DNA of 64,000 nt. Origin: Lotus japonicus. Lineage: Eukaryota; Streptophyta; Magnoliopsida; Fabales; Fabaceae. The notes beneath the pieces were generated by a model that made no database searches, had not been told where the DNA came from, and saw nothing but the letters and a program-made list of their open reading frames with translations. Shown here piece after piece: positions 44,894 to 55,277 of the stretch (positions are counted from its first letter, which is position 1; each line of letters begins with the position of its first letter). The position numbers were made by a program, and so were the translations under genes. The stretch lies in assembly GCF_012489685.1 (NCBI RefSeq), contig NC_080042.1, forward strand, positions 81,530,983 through 81,594,982, given 5' to 3'.

Positions 44894-45834
44894 GTTTGTT
44901 TATAGCAAGTTTCTGCAAAAAATATCATTACAACAAGCATTATTATTGTTATATATAGGCATGCACGCACAAAAATTGAAGATGATCAAGTTTACAAACA
45001 AATACAGTGTGGGAGACGGCTTACAAGAAAGTCGACGGTGCAGGAGCCAACACCGACGGTGAGCGGCGAAGCTTTACGTCTTGAGCGGTGGAGCAGTGAC
45101 AGTGAGTGACGGAGGAGGCTTTGCTAGGGTTTGAAATAGAGCAAGGACCCTTACTAATACAAGGTTCCAACTTCCAACACAGAAACAAATTGTTTTGGCT
45201 TAAATATGTTTTTTTTTCTCTAAAAATAAAATATATTAAATATTGGTTTTAGTCCTTGTACAAATATTTTTTTATTTTTAATTTCTACAAATAAGCATTG
45301 TTATTTATTTTGGTCCTTACTATTAAGTTATGCTTACAATACTTACGGAATGATGATTCACACTTCAGATTTAATGTTTTTATCTAGTTTCGCGTTATGA
45401 GATCCACACACAAACTTTGAATATGAGAAACACACATGAGTCATATAGGCGAAACTTAATAGTAATGACAGAGTTGTCTAAATAGAAAGGTTCATACTTA
45501 TCTGACATCAAGTTAGAAATTCTGTCTACTTAAGTGAACCTTTGTTTACAAATCTCAAAAATACTATTTGTTTTCCTTATTTTCTTCAAAGAATAGTCCT
45601 ATTTTACTCTTTATGTATGATCATCAAAATGTTGATGGGTTCAACAATAATGATATGTTTACATCTCATTTTTTATACACCTCATTTCCACTCATTTTAA
45701 TTTTAATCTCTTTCCTCTTATCATCTATCACATCTCGTACTTACTCTCTCTTACTTTTTCTTTTCTTTCTATCTCTCTTCTCCTTTCACATGTGTCCACC
45801 TTAGACAGAGGTATGAAAGCAACATTGAGAGCCT
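44894..45834. other. Promoter region of F-box gene 2 and spacer
   Basis: Bases 44,894-45,180 are upstream of F-box gene 2 and include a GC-richer patch (CGACGGTG repeats) at 45,035-45,120. The remainder is AT-rich. A pyrimidine-rich patch at 45,660-45,800 resembles, inverted, the purine-rich patch in XLG intron 5 (26,520-26,640), perhaps pieces of one repeat family. Confidence 0.45.
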
Positions 45835-45884
45835 ATTGGGAGATTCCATGTTTACAGCAAGTTCCTAGAAAAATATGATGAGAT

Positions 45885-46797
45885 TTTTCTTGGAAGGCAT
45901 TCTGGAACAGAATTCCAACTAAGTGCAATTTATTTAAGAGAGGAATTCTCACAGACCATACATCTTTGGCTTGTGCTTTCTGCGATTGTGAGACAGAGTC
46001 ATTAGAACACCTCTTTTTCTCTTGTTCTCTGTCTCTGCAGGTCTGGAATTCGTGTTATAAGTGGCTAAACATCTCTACCGTTCTTCCCCTCGATTGTAAG
46101 ATTACACTTTTTGCAGCATGGAGGCGAATTCTGGAATTTAAAACAAAGAAGAGGTGCTCATACTATCTAGTCTGCTGTGATATGGTCCCTGTGGCTTCTG
46201 AGAAATAGTATTATTTTCAAAAATGCAGAGAAGGATGCTGAAAGGGTATGGGAAACAGCGCAATTTAGAGCTTGGAACTGGTTGCGAGCTAGAAACAAAT
46301 GTTTCCAGTGTTCCATGTATGAATGGATTACAAATCCGAGATATTGTTTAGGATTTCTTTGAATGTATGGATCTTCTACTGGTGCTGTTTGTGCATTGCT
46401 TTGTTACTGGTATAAATCAGCGGATTGACAGGGACTTATTAAGTAGCAGTTGGCTGGATCAATTTGCGGTCTTGGGATTTAGCTCTTATTTGGGATGTTA
46501 ATGAGCAATTCAAGTTACTGTTTCTACTTGGCTTTGCTATTGATCGCTACTGATATGCCTTAGAGTACTTCAAGGGATTTGTTCTAACCAGTAGCTTTGT
46601 TTTTGGATAGTATCTTAGAAAGTTAAGGCTACCAGATTCAGAATAAGTTGTTTACTTTTTGCTACATTTTGTTGATTGTGTCTCTGTAATGGTTCATCTG
46701 GACTTTTCTTTTCTTTTATATTCCCTGTTTTTGCTCCTTGTACATGCCATGGGTTGATGTACCTCTAATACCTCTTTAATACAATTTTGCTTAAAAA
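45885..46797 (+). pseudogene. LINE 3' fragment (zf-RVT), 14-bp target duplication
   Basis: Plus strand. Encodes part of the zinc-binding zf-RVT region (WKAFWNRIPTKCNLFKRGIL-like start, ACAFCDCETESLEHLFFSC) and the end of ORF2 (WNWLRARNKCFQCSMYEWI), split over two frames. The 3' UTR ends TTTGCTT plus poly-A at 46,800. Flanking repeats AAATATGATGAGAT (45,871-45,884) and AAATATTATGAGAT (46,798-46,811) differ at one base. Confidence 0.85.
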
Positions 46798-46861
46798 AAA
46801 TATTATGAGATAACATTGTATAAAAATGGAAGAAGATGGAGTTTGAATAAATAGACGATAG

Positions 46862-46995
46862 TTCGGAATGCATCCTCTCTATCGAATGTTGTTTCGGTGG
46901 AGGAAGGTCCTCCGGATTTAATTGAATTTCTTGACTCTAATGTAATGACTTCAATGTCTGCTTAATTTATGGCAATATGTTTAGTTCAAAAAAAA
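46862..46995 (+). mobile_element. 134-bp LINE/retroposon 3' end with 12-bp target duplication
   Basis: Ends TTTAGTTC plus poly-A and is flanked by AATAGACGATAG (46,850-46,861) and AATAGATGATAG (46,996-47,007), one mismatch. It lies within the same F-box relic as the preceding LINE fragment. Confidence 0.8.
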
Positions 46996-47060
46996 AATAG
47001 ATGATAGCAATGATTCTCAAGACTCACTAAGATTCAAAGACTACGAGAGCTAGAAATAAA

Positions 47061-48115
47061 TTTAACTAGTCAAATTTATAATAGAATTTAGAACACTAAT
47101 AAAATTAATATAAATTACACCTAATAGTAATAATCTTAACTTTAATTGAAATGATATGTCATACAGAAGTATAAGCACTGCAGGAAATTTTCCTCTCATT
47201 CCTCCTCACTATAACCGAGCTCTTCATGAGAAGATTTTGAAGTTAGAGTTGAAGAGAGGAAAAGATATCCTAACCAAATATATACAATGAGTGATGAAAA
47301 TTAATTACCCAAAAATTAAGTTGTTCGGTAAAAGACTTTGATAATTTTATATTATATTTCTAATATGTCCTTCTATGTAAGATGTCATTTTGACTTGAAG
47401 TGTGGATAATTCACAAGTCCACCTACTATGTGTTGAAATTTCACTTTTTATTAGAATAATATGGAGGGGCAACCGGGCAATAATGATCGAAATGTAGACC
47501 ATTTCGTCATAGAGGTTCTGATACCACGATAAGAATCAATTATCCAAAAACCTTAAATTGTTGAGTAAAAGACTTCGAATGATTTTATAATATATTTTTA
47601 ACAATGAGTTTAATTATTATGCAGTGATATTCTTATTTTTTTTTACATAATCATCCAATTAGAACTTATCATTTTGCCATGTCATAATTAAATTTGAATT
47701 TGAATAACTCTACATTGTCAGATAAATTAAATTCATATTTTTTTCACATTAAATTCATATAATGTATGAGAAAATTGTTAATGCATTGTCAGTGTAAACT
47801 TTTTTTACACATGCATCGACTTAATTTCCGTCACATAAAAAAATAATTTTTTTAATTAAAACTAAAAAAAATGTAACTACTTGTTCCTATGTGGTATAAT
47901 GTGATGTGATTGGATGACAATGTAAAACTTCTTCACACTCATAATGCATATCTATCAATCTCATAATATATTTTCTGGCCAATATAAGCTCTAGGTTACT
48001 TGGCCCAACATAATATTCAACTACACTTCCTGGAAAATATCAATTTATACATTCAACTTATTTTATAAAACCAAGAGAAAATAATTGCATGAGCCCCAAA
48101 ACACAACTTCGTGAG
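47061..48115. other. AT-rich spacer; no gene seen
   Basis: No open frame or repeat boundary stands out. The composition is close to 70% AT with no motif I recognise. Confidence 0.5.
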
Positions 48116-49947
48116 TTGGGAACAGTTTCACTACTAGGGAAATGGAGATGGCGTTTTCTTCAAGACCCTGGCCAATTCTGGTGTAAAATTTTAGTTGCAA
48201 AATATGGAAATGGTGATTCACAAAAAGCGTCGGTCTGGTGGAAGGATTTGGTGAGGACTTGTGTTGGAGAGGATGCTGAATATTGGTTTGAAGGTGGGAT
48301 TAGTAGGAGAATTGGGAGAGGAGATGCAGTTAAATTTTGAGAGGATGATTGGTTTGGTGGGGGGAGGTTACAAGACAAGTTTGCTGGTCTCTATGCCATT
48401 TCAAATCAACAACAATTTAAGGTGGCAGATATGGGTTTGTGGGTTGATGGTAAGTGGATTTGGGATTTTCAGTGGGCTTCGGGCTTGACTACAGATTTTG
48501 AGCCGATACAATTTAAGGAAGGAATTAATGAATATTGTATCGGCTGTATCCTTGAATAAGGATAGGAATGATTCTTGGAACTGGATTAAGGAAGGGAGTG
48601 GCTTGTACACAGTTCGATCGGCTTACGATTTGCTAATGGATTTCAATCTTGAGGAAGAGGATCCTGTTTTCAGACGTATGTGGGGCATCCTTGCTCCGTC
48701 AAATGCTGTGGTTTTTGGGTGGAAGGTTTTAATTGATCGGGTCCAATCCAGGAGCAACCTTGCTCGACGGAATGTTCCAATTCCTGATGTGTCCTGCCCC
48801 TTCTGTTCTGTGGCTGAGGAGACCTCAGCTCATTTGTTTTTTAATTGTCCTTTTTCATGGCAGGTCTGGACTGCAATTTTGAGGTGGTTAGGTACAAGTC
48901 CTGTGCTTCCTGATGAGGCAAGATCTCACTTCTGTCAATTCTCGTGGGATAACTCTGTTGCGGTAAGGAAGGGACTCTTGGTTCTTTGGCTCTCAACTGT
49001 GTGGCATCTGTGGATTGAGAGGAATGCAAGGATCTTTCGTGGGGAGGTGATGGGTGTTGGGGAGGTGTTTGAACAAGTAAGAATGAAAGCCTGGATCTGG
49101 CTGAAGGCTAAGAAGGAGAGTTTTTCTCATTCACTTTCCGATTGGTATAATGAGCCTATTATTTGCTTTAATTCTTTGTGAAATGCGGTGGTTCAAAGCC
49201 TGGTTAGTAGCTGTGGTCTGCAAGTATGTCTGTTAGTCTTTGGCTTATTGATTTGCTTGTTCCCGCAAGATGTTAGTGTAAGTATTTCTTGGAAGCATTT
49301 ATTTTTGCAAGTGCATATTCTTTGGGGAAGCTTTTGGATTTTACGTGCATTATTTGGTGGGGTTTGCTGTGCTGTCTTGTGGAATTATCTTGATTGTCTT
49401 CCAAGCTGAGGTGATCACTTTGCTCTGTGCTTGGCCGTGGATCTATGATGGGAGTGCTAAACTTGATTTCTTCAACTTGGCCTTGGTGCTTCCAAGTGAT
49501 GAAGGTTTTATTAATTTGAAAATTTGCTTTTGAAAGCCTCAGCAGTTTTCAAACGAATCTCTTGCTCTGATGCCAGAAGGGTTGGTTCTGTCTATTGTTT
49601 AAAGCTTGTGGTCTGAGGAATTTTTTCTTTTCTACACTCTGTGGAGTTGAAAGAGCTGGGCTTGGGCTGGGTTAATAGTCTTCTTTGTAAACTTCCTTGA
49701 AAATATTCTCTTGACTTTTCAAGATTGGTACTATTTTTCCTTGCTAGGTTTTCCCAAGGGGGTTTTACCCTAGCAAGGTTTTAATGAGGCTTGTCTTGGT
49801 TAGTCTATTTTCAAGGAGATATTAGGTAGGGTAGTTCCTTCATCTTTAGGTTTTGTCTCTTTTTCTTCTCTTTCTCCTTTTGTATTGGGTTGAAGTACCC
49901 CTTGTACTTCTATTCAATATATTTCTAATTGCCTATCAAAAAAAAAG
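48116..49947 (+). pseudogene. LINE A, 5'-truncated, C-terminal ORF2 (zf-RVT)
   Basis: Starts at LLGKWRWRFL, the region after the reverse transcriptase, continues through WNWIKEGSGLYTVRSAYDLL and the zinc-binding motif (CPFCSVAEETSAHLFFNCPF) to ORF2's end at 49,181, with a long 3' UTR and poly-A at 49,938-49,946. A TGG to TGA stop at about 48,340 and a frameshift before 48,498 kill it. The 3' UTR contains the CTAGG...CCTAG hairpin (49,727-49,790). Confidence 0.88.
49727..49790 (+). other. CTAGG...CCTAG hairpin in LINE A 3' UTR
   Basis: GGTACTATTTTTCCTTGCTAGG, CCC..GGGGG, CCCTAGCAAGG and TTTTAATGAGGC. The flanks match the Harbinger and first LINE blocks; the loop differs, but the stem is kept and extended (TTGCTAGG / CCTAGCAA). 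Confidence 0.85.
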
Positions 49948-49965
49948 AAAAAACTCATAAGTCAA

Positions 49966-51011
49966 ATTGGCTTGGGGGGTGGCTGTCTGCATGGCACGTT
50001 TTATCGGTTGTATAACCTATCCAAGATGAAGTGGAACTGTGTCAGTGATTGTGGTAATTGGGAGCAAGAAGTGTGGCGGTGGAAGTTTTTATGGCGGCGT
50101 CCTCTAGTAGGGAGGGAGTTGGAGTGGGAGCAGGCCTTACAGGGTGCGGTTGGGGTGGTTCAATTGTCTGAAGGTGTGCCTGATGCGTGGACTTGGCTAC
50201 CAAGTAATGATAGAATTTACTCTGTTCACTCATCATATCTTTTCTTGCAGGAACCTGTGTTACCTGATCAGGATCATGCTCTTATGCATGTTTGGCAGTC
50301 TTATGCTCCATCCAACGTGAAAGGCTTCGCCTGGAGGGTGCTACTTGACCGTATTGTGAGTAAGGAAAATATGTTGAAGCGTGGAATTTTTTCCTCGGTT
50401 GGGTCAGCCTCTTGTGCTCTCTGCAATAACCATTTGGAAACGTGCTTTCACCTTCTATTTTCTTGTCCGTTTTCGATTGGTGTTTGGAATGGCTGTCTTC
50501 AGTGGTTGGGCTGTTCACTCTCGCAAGTCACTTCTGTTCATGAACATCTATCTGGTTTCAGGGTTGGCTTAACTCATTCTCAGCAGCGCTTGTGCCATTC
50601 TATTTGGTTAGCTGTCATTTGGTCTGTGTGGCTTGCTCGGAATGAGGTGGTATTCGGGGAGGTGCTGCCCGCTTTGAGGTAATCTTGGAACTGGTGAAGC
50701 GTCGTTCGTGGCAGTGGATCAAGGGGAATAAACATGGGTTCTGTTATTCCTCAGCTGATTGGTTTGGAAACCCCCTTCTGTGTATTCGTGGATCTTAGAG
50801 GGTTTTGTGTTGCTGCTTTGCTCTGTTTAATTGCTGATTTTATATCTGGTTTTGGGGGTGCTGTTATTGTGATTTTCATGGTTTACATGGAGGGCTGTTA
50901 GTGGTATTGGGGCGTGTTATTGGGTTTGTGTATCTGGTGGGTGTGCTGGTAGCTTGGGTCTGATTTCATTCACTAGGACATTGTTTTTTCTTGTTTTTCC
51001 TTCTGCAACAC
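49966..51011 (+). pseudogene. LINE B, 5'-truncated, interrupted by the LTR retrotransposon
   Basis: Encodes the C-terminal ORF2 region with zf-RVT (APSNVKGFAWRVLLDRI, CALCNNHLETCFHLLFSCPF) to 50,682, where a one-base change shifts the frame shortly before the natural end (ADWFGNPLLCIRGS). The 3' UTR is cut at 51,011 and resumes at 61,688-61,747, ending GCTTATCT plus poly-A. Target duplication AAAAAACTCATAAGTCAA lies at 49,948-49,965 and 61,748-61,765, so LINE B landed just beyond the tail of LINE A. Confidence 0.9.
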
Positions 51012-51695
51012 TGATCGGGTGGACCACGAGAGCAGGGCTGCCAAGTGAAGAAAAGAAGCCTGTGCACTGAGTTGCGGGACGGACCCGAGAGGGGCTCCTG
51101 CAAGGGACTCCAATGCCAAAGTGAGTAGAGGAATCGAGCAAAGAGGTAGCAGAAATTAGAGAGAGTAACGTACCTTAGAATGAGTGAGCTGCCCCCCTTA
51201 TATACAAGTTGGGGTATTAGGGTTGGAGCCATGCAACGTCATGCATGGCTCGTACTGGTGGGTCAAAGGCCGTTGGATCCTCCTGCTCCCTCTGCGGTTT
51301 GCAGCGATCCAACGGTTTAGATTGCCTAGGGGGCCCACCATCCAACCACCCTAGTTCCGTAGGGTGGTTGGCCTAGGTCAACCCCTAGGTGGTGGGGTCC
51401 ATGTCCTCGAGCTAGGGGTGAGCGCCGTCCCGCTCGTGATCGAGTCTACTCGGGTAACACGGCTACCTGGTCGTCCATATTGGGCCCCACTCGGGTAACA
51501 CCCTTACCTGGTCGTCTCACACGGGTGACACCCCTACCTGGTCGTCTCGATCGGGTGACACCCTTCCCTGGTCGTCCCAGAACAGTAGCCCCCCAGCTCT
51601 AGTCCACTGAGGTAGTGGGCTAGAAGCTTTCGGTCAGGTTTATGCGAATTTCCCTACATCCTTTGGATCGGCACCTGCCAACTCTTGCTGGAACA
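51012..51695 (-). repeat. 3' LTR (left), 684 bp
   Basis: Bounded by TG...CA. By eye it differs from the other LTR at six substitutions and one indel (C run near 51,590). It contains four imperfect copies of a roughly 30-bp unit ending ACCTGGTCGTC (51,450-51,575). It reads TATATAAG on the minus strand at about 51,200. Confidence 0.95.
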
Positions 51696-52113
51696 AGTTG
51701 CCCCCTAGCTCTGCCTTACTACATGAGTGAGACGTGAGCTTAAGAAGGTGAAGATGAAGCCGGAGGGGACGGTCATCATCCCCATGATACGAGACGATCG
51801 TCAATCGTACGGTCGTCACCTCCATGATGTGGGACGGTTGTCATCCTCATGATATGGGACGGTTGTCACCCCCCCTCCCCCCCCGTGGACCTCGGGACGG
51901 CGAGGTAACGACTCGAGTTCCAAACGTTACGTAACAGTAACATGAAGCGACGTCTTGGCAGTGCCATTAATGCGTCTGACAACAATTGGCACGCGTTACG
52001 TCGTTTTATTTCCCTTGCTGACGTGGCGGAAGCTGATTGGATGATAGTTTTCCCGCCTCCCCTAGGGTCATCATTACAGACGTAGGGTTTGGTGAAGCGT
52101 TCCTAACTTCCCT
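51696..52113. other. Upstream region of the antisense gene, next to the 3' LTR
   Basis: Adjoins the 3' LTR; on the minus strand the AGGGGGCAACT block next to the LTR edge is the likely polypurine tract. Several CATGATATGGGACGGTTGTCA-like words (in 51,760-51,870) and CG-rich words follow. It probably serves as promoter for the antisense gene (inference). Confidence 0.55.
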
Positions 52114-52120
52114 TATAAAA
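52114..52120 (+). promoter_or_regulatory. TATA box of the antisense gene
   Basis: TATAAAA on the plus strand, about 430 bp before the ATG at 52,547 and about 155 bp before the predicted leader intron. The preceding 400 bp contain three or four imperfect repeats of a GGGACGGTTGTCATC-type word (51,760-51,870). Confidence 0.7.
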
Positions 52121-52275
52121 AGGGCAGAAGAGATTTCATTTGCGTTTTCCTTCTTCTTCTGCACCTCAAGCTCTCATCTTTTCATCCTTTGAAGCTCTCC
52201 ATTCCGTCGTCGTAAGGCGCAGTTTCCAGGCGGTCGTCTTTCATTTCCCGGTGATCGTCCTCTTCTTGTTACTTG

Positions 52276-52538
52276 GTGAGTTCTCCTCGACTTCTCCCGC
52301 ATTTTATTTTCTTCTTCTTCTCCTCGTCCCGTCCTCTAGGGGTTCTTAGGGTGCGTCTTTTCGGAAGGGAGAGAGTTGGCTCTCCCCCCCCCCGTGTGGC
52401 GGAGGGGCGGTCCGTGGGCCGGTCCTCCGGCGCTGGGTTTGCTCTCCCTGCCGGGGACAAAGGCGGATCCTACTGGTTTTCCCCTTTGAGTCGTGGTCAA
52501 TAACTTGAGATATTGAAACGACGCTTTCCCTTGTGCAG
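52276..52538 (+). other. Leader (5' UTR) intron of the antisense gene
   Basis: Donor GTGAGT at 52,276 and acceptor TTGTGCAG ending at 52,538, only eight bases before the start codon, with a pyrimidine-rich stretch (CTTTCCC) ahead of the acceptor. A leader intron placed directly before the ATG is common in well-expressed plant genes. Confidence 0.7.
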
Positions 52539-52546
52539 GTTTAAGT

Positions 52547-54605
52547 ATGACCGGAGCCGAAAAGAAAAAGGGCAAAGCGGTCGGGGGCAAAGCGGCCGGG
52601 GGAGGTTCCAAGCCGAAGATGAGCAAAGATGCTCCGAAACGGAAAAAGATCGACCGAGAGAAGTGGCCTCATTTGGAGGGTGACCGAGCGCATTTAGACG
52701 ATTGGTGTCGGGAAATACTGAAGCTCGAGTCCTGTTACGCCAATGAGGACGAGGGACACTTCCGGCGACAGTATTATTTATCCGAGACGCAGATCGGTCC
52801 GGGGCATGATGTTTTTGCGCCTGGCAAGGAAGAAAGGCTCCCGCAGACCCCCCCATTCGGCATTTATATGCATATTTATACTATGAAGAAGGTGAAGGTG
52901 CGGATGCCGTTAACCGACTTTCAGGTTTCCGTGCTGCGTCATATGATGGTGGCGCCCTCCCAACTTCACCCCGGGGGCTGGGGTTTCGTGCGCGGTTATG
53001 AGACCGCTTGCGCGATTTTTGGGCAGGTGCCGTCCCTGCCTCTCTTTTTCCATCTTTTTGCGGTCGCCCATACCCAGGGTCACGGCGGTCACGGCATGGT
53101 TACTCTGAGGACGATGTTCCCGATCTTCAAAGCCTTTGCTGATTCGTATAAAGACTTCAAGGACCAATTTTACCGGGTGGCGCCGACCTCGCCGCCTCCG
53201 TTCTGGTGGTTCGTGCCAGGACCGACGGGCGGGATGCGGGCGCGTTTTCTGCTGGCCTGGAACACGGCCCACTATAGGGAAAAGGTGACCTCATTCAGTT
53301 TCTCGGACGAGGGGGCCCTGTCGGGGACCGATTTGAAATTCAAGAGGCTGTTGATGGGCGCTATCCGTTATGTCATGGAGGGGGACAAGAAGGTCCCGGT
53401 TCGTCCCCTTCGATGCTATGACTTGTGTTCTTATAGCGTTCGAAGGAACGCTAAGTTGTTGCGTAAGCTACTTACTTGTGATACTCCTTCCCGTTGCTTT
53501 TTCCTATTTCGAGTGCTAATGTTGTTTTCATTGTTGGGCAGGTGGCATGGCGGACATTGACAGGACTTTGTTGGACGCGATACAGGTTGAAGACGAACAG
53601 TCTTCTGATGAAGAGGTGGATCAAGGGAATGATGTGGCCCAGGGGGAAGAGGGACATGTTGAAACTCAACCCCAGCCCGACCCGGAGGACGGGGGAGGGG
53701 CCGTAGTTGGGGGGACCTCCGATCCCGTCCAGGAGCAAGGACGGTCGGTTTCTGAGGGTGAGGGTACCCAGGGCCCGGCCTCGAAGAAGCGCCGAGTGGA
53801 GGACCATCAAGATCATGATGATGGTGAAGTGCAGGGCTCTGACCCGGAGCGGGCAGTGCCCGTTACCGTGGTACCCCCGCCTGAAAGGCTGTCCATTTGG
53901 GGTCCTAGGGCTGGCAACTGCCGGGAGCACCTGGCGCAGATCGACGATCTCGTGCTGACGGAGAATGACCAAAAGTACTTGGGTGATCGGGAGCCTGCCG
54001 GACTCCTCAATTATGTTCTCCGTGCCTCGCTCAAGACTGCATCTGCTGTCAGGTATCTCCAGCTGTCGACTATTCCTGAACTGGAGGAGCTCAGGGAGAA
54101 AACAGAGAAGGATGATCAACTGATATCCTCCATGAACAAGGAGCTGGAAGAGGGGTGCTCTGCCATCGAAGAGCTAAACAAGTTGCTGGACAGCCTGAAG
54201 CTTGAGAATGAGCAGCTGAAGAAAAAGGTTCAGGACGGCGAGAAGGCTCGTGAAGATCTGGAGGGGCGGCTGAAGTCTGCGGAGGGGAAAGCGGAGACCG
54301 GCGCGGCTCGCGTGAAGGAGGTAGAGGCTGCCTTGCTGAAAGAGCGGGAACAGGATTCGGTCCTAAAGAAAGGGTTTGAGGCCAGGATCGCCTCTCTGGA
54401 AGCAGACAAGAAAAAGCTGACGGCCACCGTGTCCAAGATTAACAAGGCTTCTTTCAATAATGCGGTGAGCCAGCTTACAGTTGTCAATCCGGGCTTGGTG
54501 ACCGGTCCGGTCGGGTACCGAAAGGTGGTCTCCGAAGGCCGGATCGGGACTGTGGATTCCAAAGGAAAATTTACCCCAACCTTCCCAGAGGAGAATGCCC
54601 CCTGA
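52547..54605 (+). CDS. Antisense accessory gene of the LTR retrotransposon (aORF)
   Basis: Runs opposite to gag-pol. Two exons, 52547-53462 and 53542-54605, joined by a 79-bp intron (CGTAAGC donor, TTGGGCAG acceptor) in phase; 660 codons (659 aa), no internal stop. Features: Lys/Gly-rich basic N-terminus (residues 1-45); a globular region with PFGIYMHIYTMKKVKVRMPL and GPTGGMRARFLLAW, of the type annotated as 'putative plant transposon/gypsy-type protein'; an acidic stretch with KKRRVED; and a long coiled coil (residues about 470-620, LEELREKTEKDDQLISSMNK onwards). Family knowledge: antisense ORFs occur in several Tat-type elements (e.g. Grande gene23); function unknown. Its frame is open although pol is broken in four places. 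Confidence 0.82.
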
Positions 54606-54867
54606 GGGGGTTGTAATTTCATTTTGTTCTGGTGTCTTTTCCTTTTTCCATTTTGTTCAAGTGTTCTAAGCCGTGCGAGGCTATTGTAACCGTTTGTAAT
54701 GACAATCAATGTTAATGGATGCACTACTCGGTTTGTTTTATTTCCGATCTATATTATTCGACGTGCTCGGTTGGGTCTTGTGATTGTCCCGGTAGGACTT
54801 TTTATTGTTATTATTTTTTTTTGCGGGGCCGCGTGGTTATGGTGCCCCGAGGGCTTCTAGATCCCAT

Positions 54868-55102
54868 GCCCGGTCGGGTCTTTCGATTTGCCGTGCCCGG
54901 TGGGTCTTGTAATTTCGTGCCCGGTGGGTCTTTTGTTTGTCGTGCCCGGTGGGTCTTTTCGTTTAGTGCCCGGTGGGTCTTTTAGTTTAGTGCCCGGTGG
55001 GTCTTTTAGTTTAGTGCCCGGTGGGTCTTTTAGGTTGGTGCCCGGTGGGTCTTTTAGGTGGTGCCCGGTGGGTCTTTTGGTTTGGTGCCCGGTGGGTCTT
55101 GT
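54868..55102. repeat. 22-27 bp tandem repeats in retrotransposon 3' region
   Basis: About ten head-to-tail copies of GTGCCCGGTGGGTCTTTTAG and variants lie between the end of pol (55,278, minus) and the end of the antisense gene (54,605, plus). Family knowledge: the region after pol in Tat-type elements often carries hypervariable tandem repeats that can seed satellites. Confidence 0.92.
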
Positions 55103-55277
55103 TGTTTGTTCCGATCGGTGCTATGAAAATAACTTAACAAAACGCTCTTTCTTGATTCATTAAATAACGCAAGTGTGCATGTCGGTTACAAGAGGAGGAT
55201 TGGAAGTAGCTCCTTGATTCTAGACTTAAGACAATAAAAGAAAAACAGAACCGATTCCAAATGTTTGAATGGCAGTG

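Larger units (their letters stand above)
45835..47060 (-). pseudogene. 5' relic of another F-box gene, split by two LINE insertions
   Basis: Three pieces, 45,835-45,884, 46,801-46,861 and 46,996-47,060, line up in order with the start codon and leader of F-box gene 1 (39,9xx-40,250: ATTCCATG...GCAAG...CCT, then GAAGTTT...GATAG...ATGATTCTCAAGACT). The body of the gene to the left is gone. The two gaps are filled by LINE insertions with target duplications. Confidence 0.75.

Noticed and set aside
54230..54724. Minus-strand frame of 164 codons under the antisense gene
   Set aside because: Mirror of the coiled-coil region; no retroelement domain.
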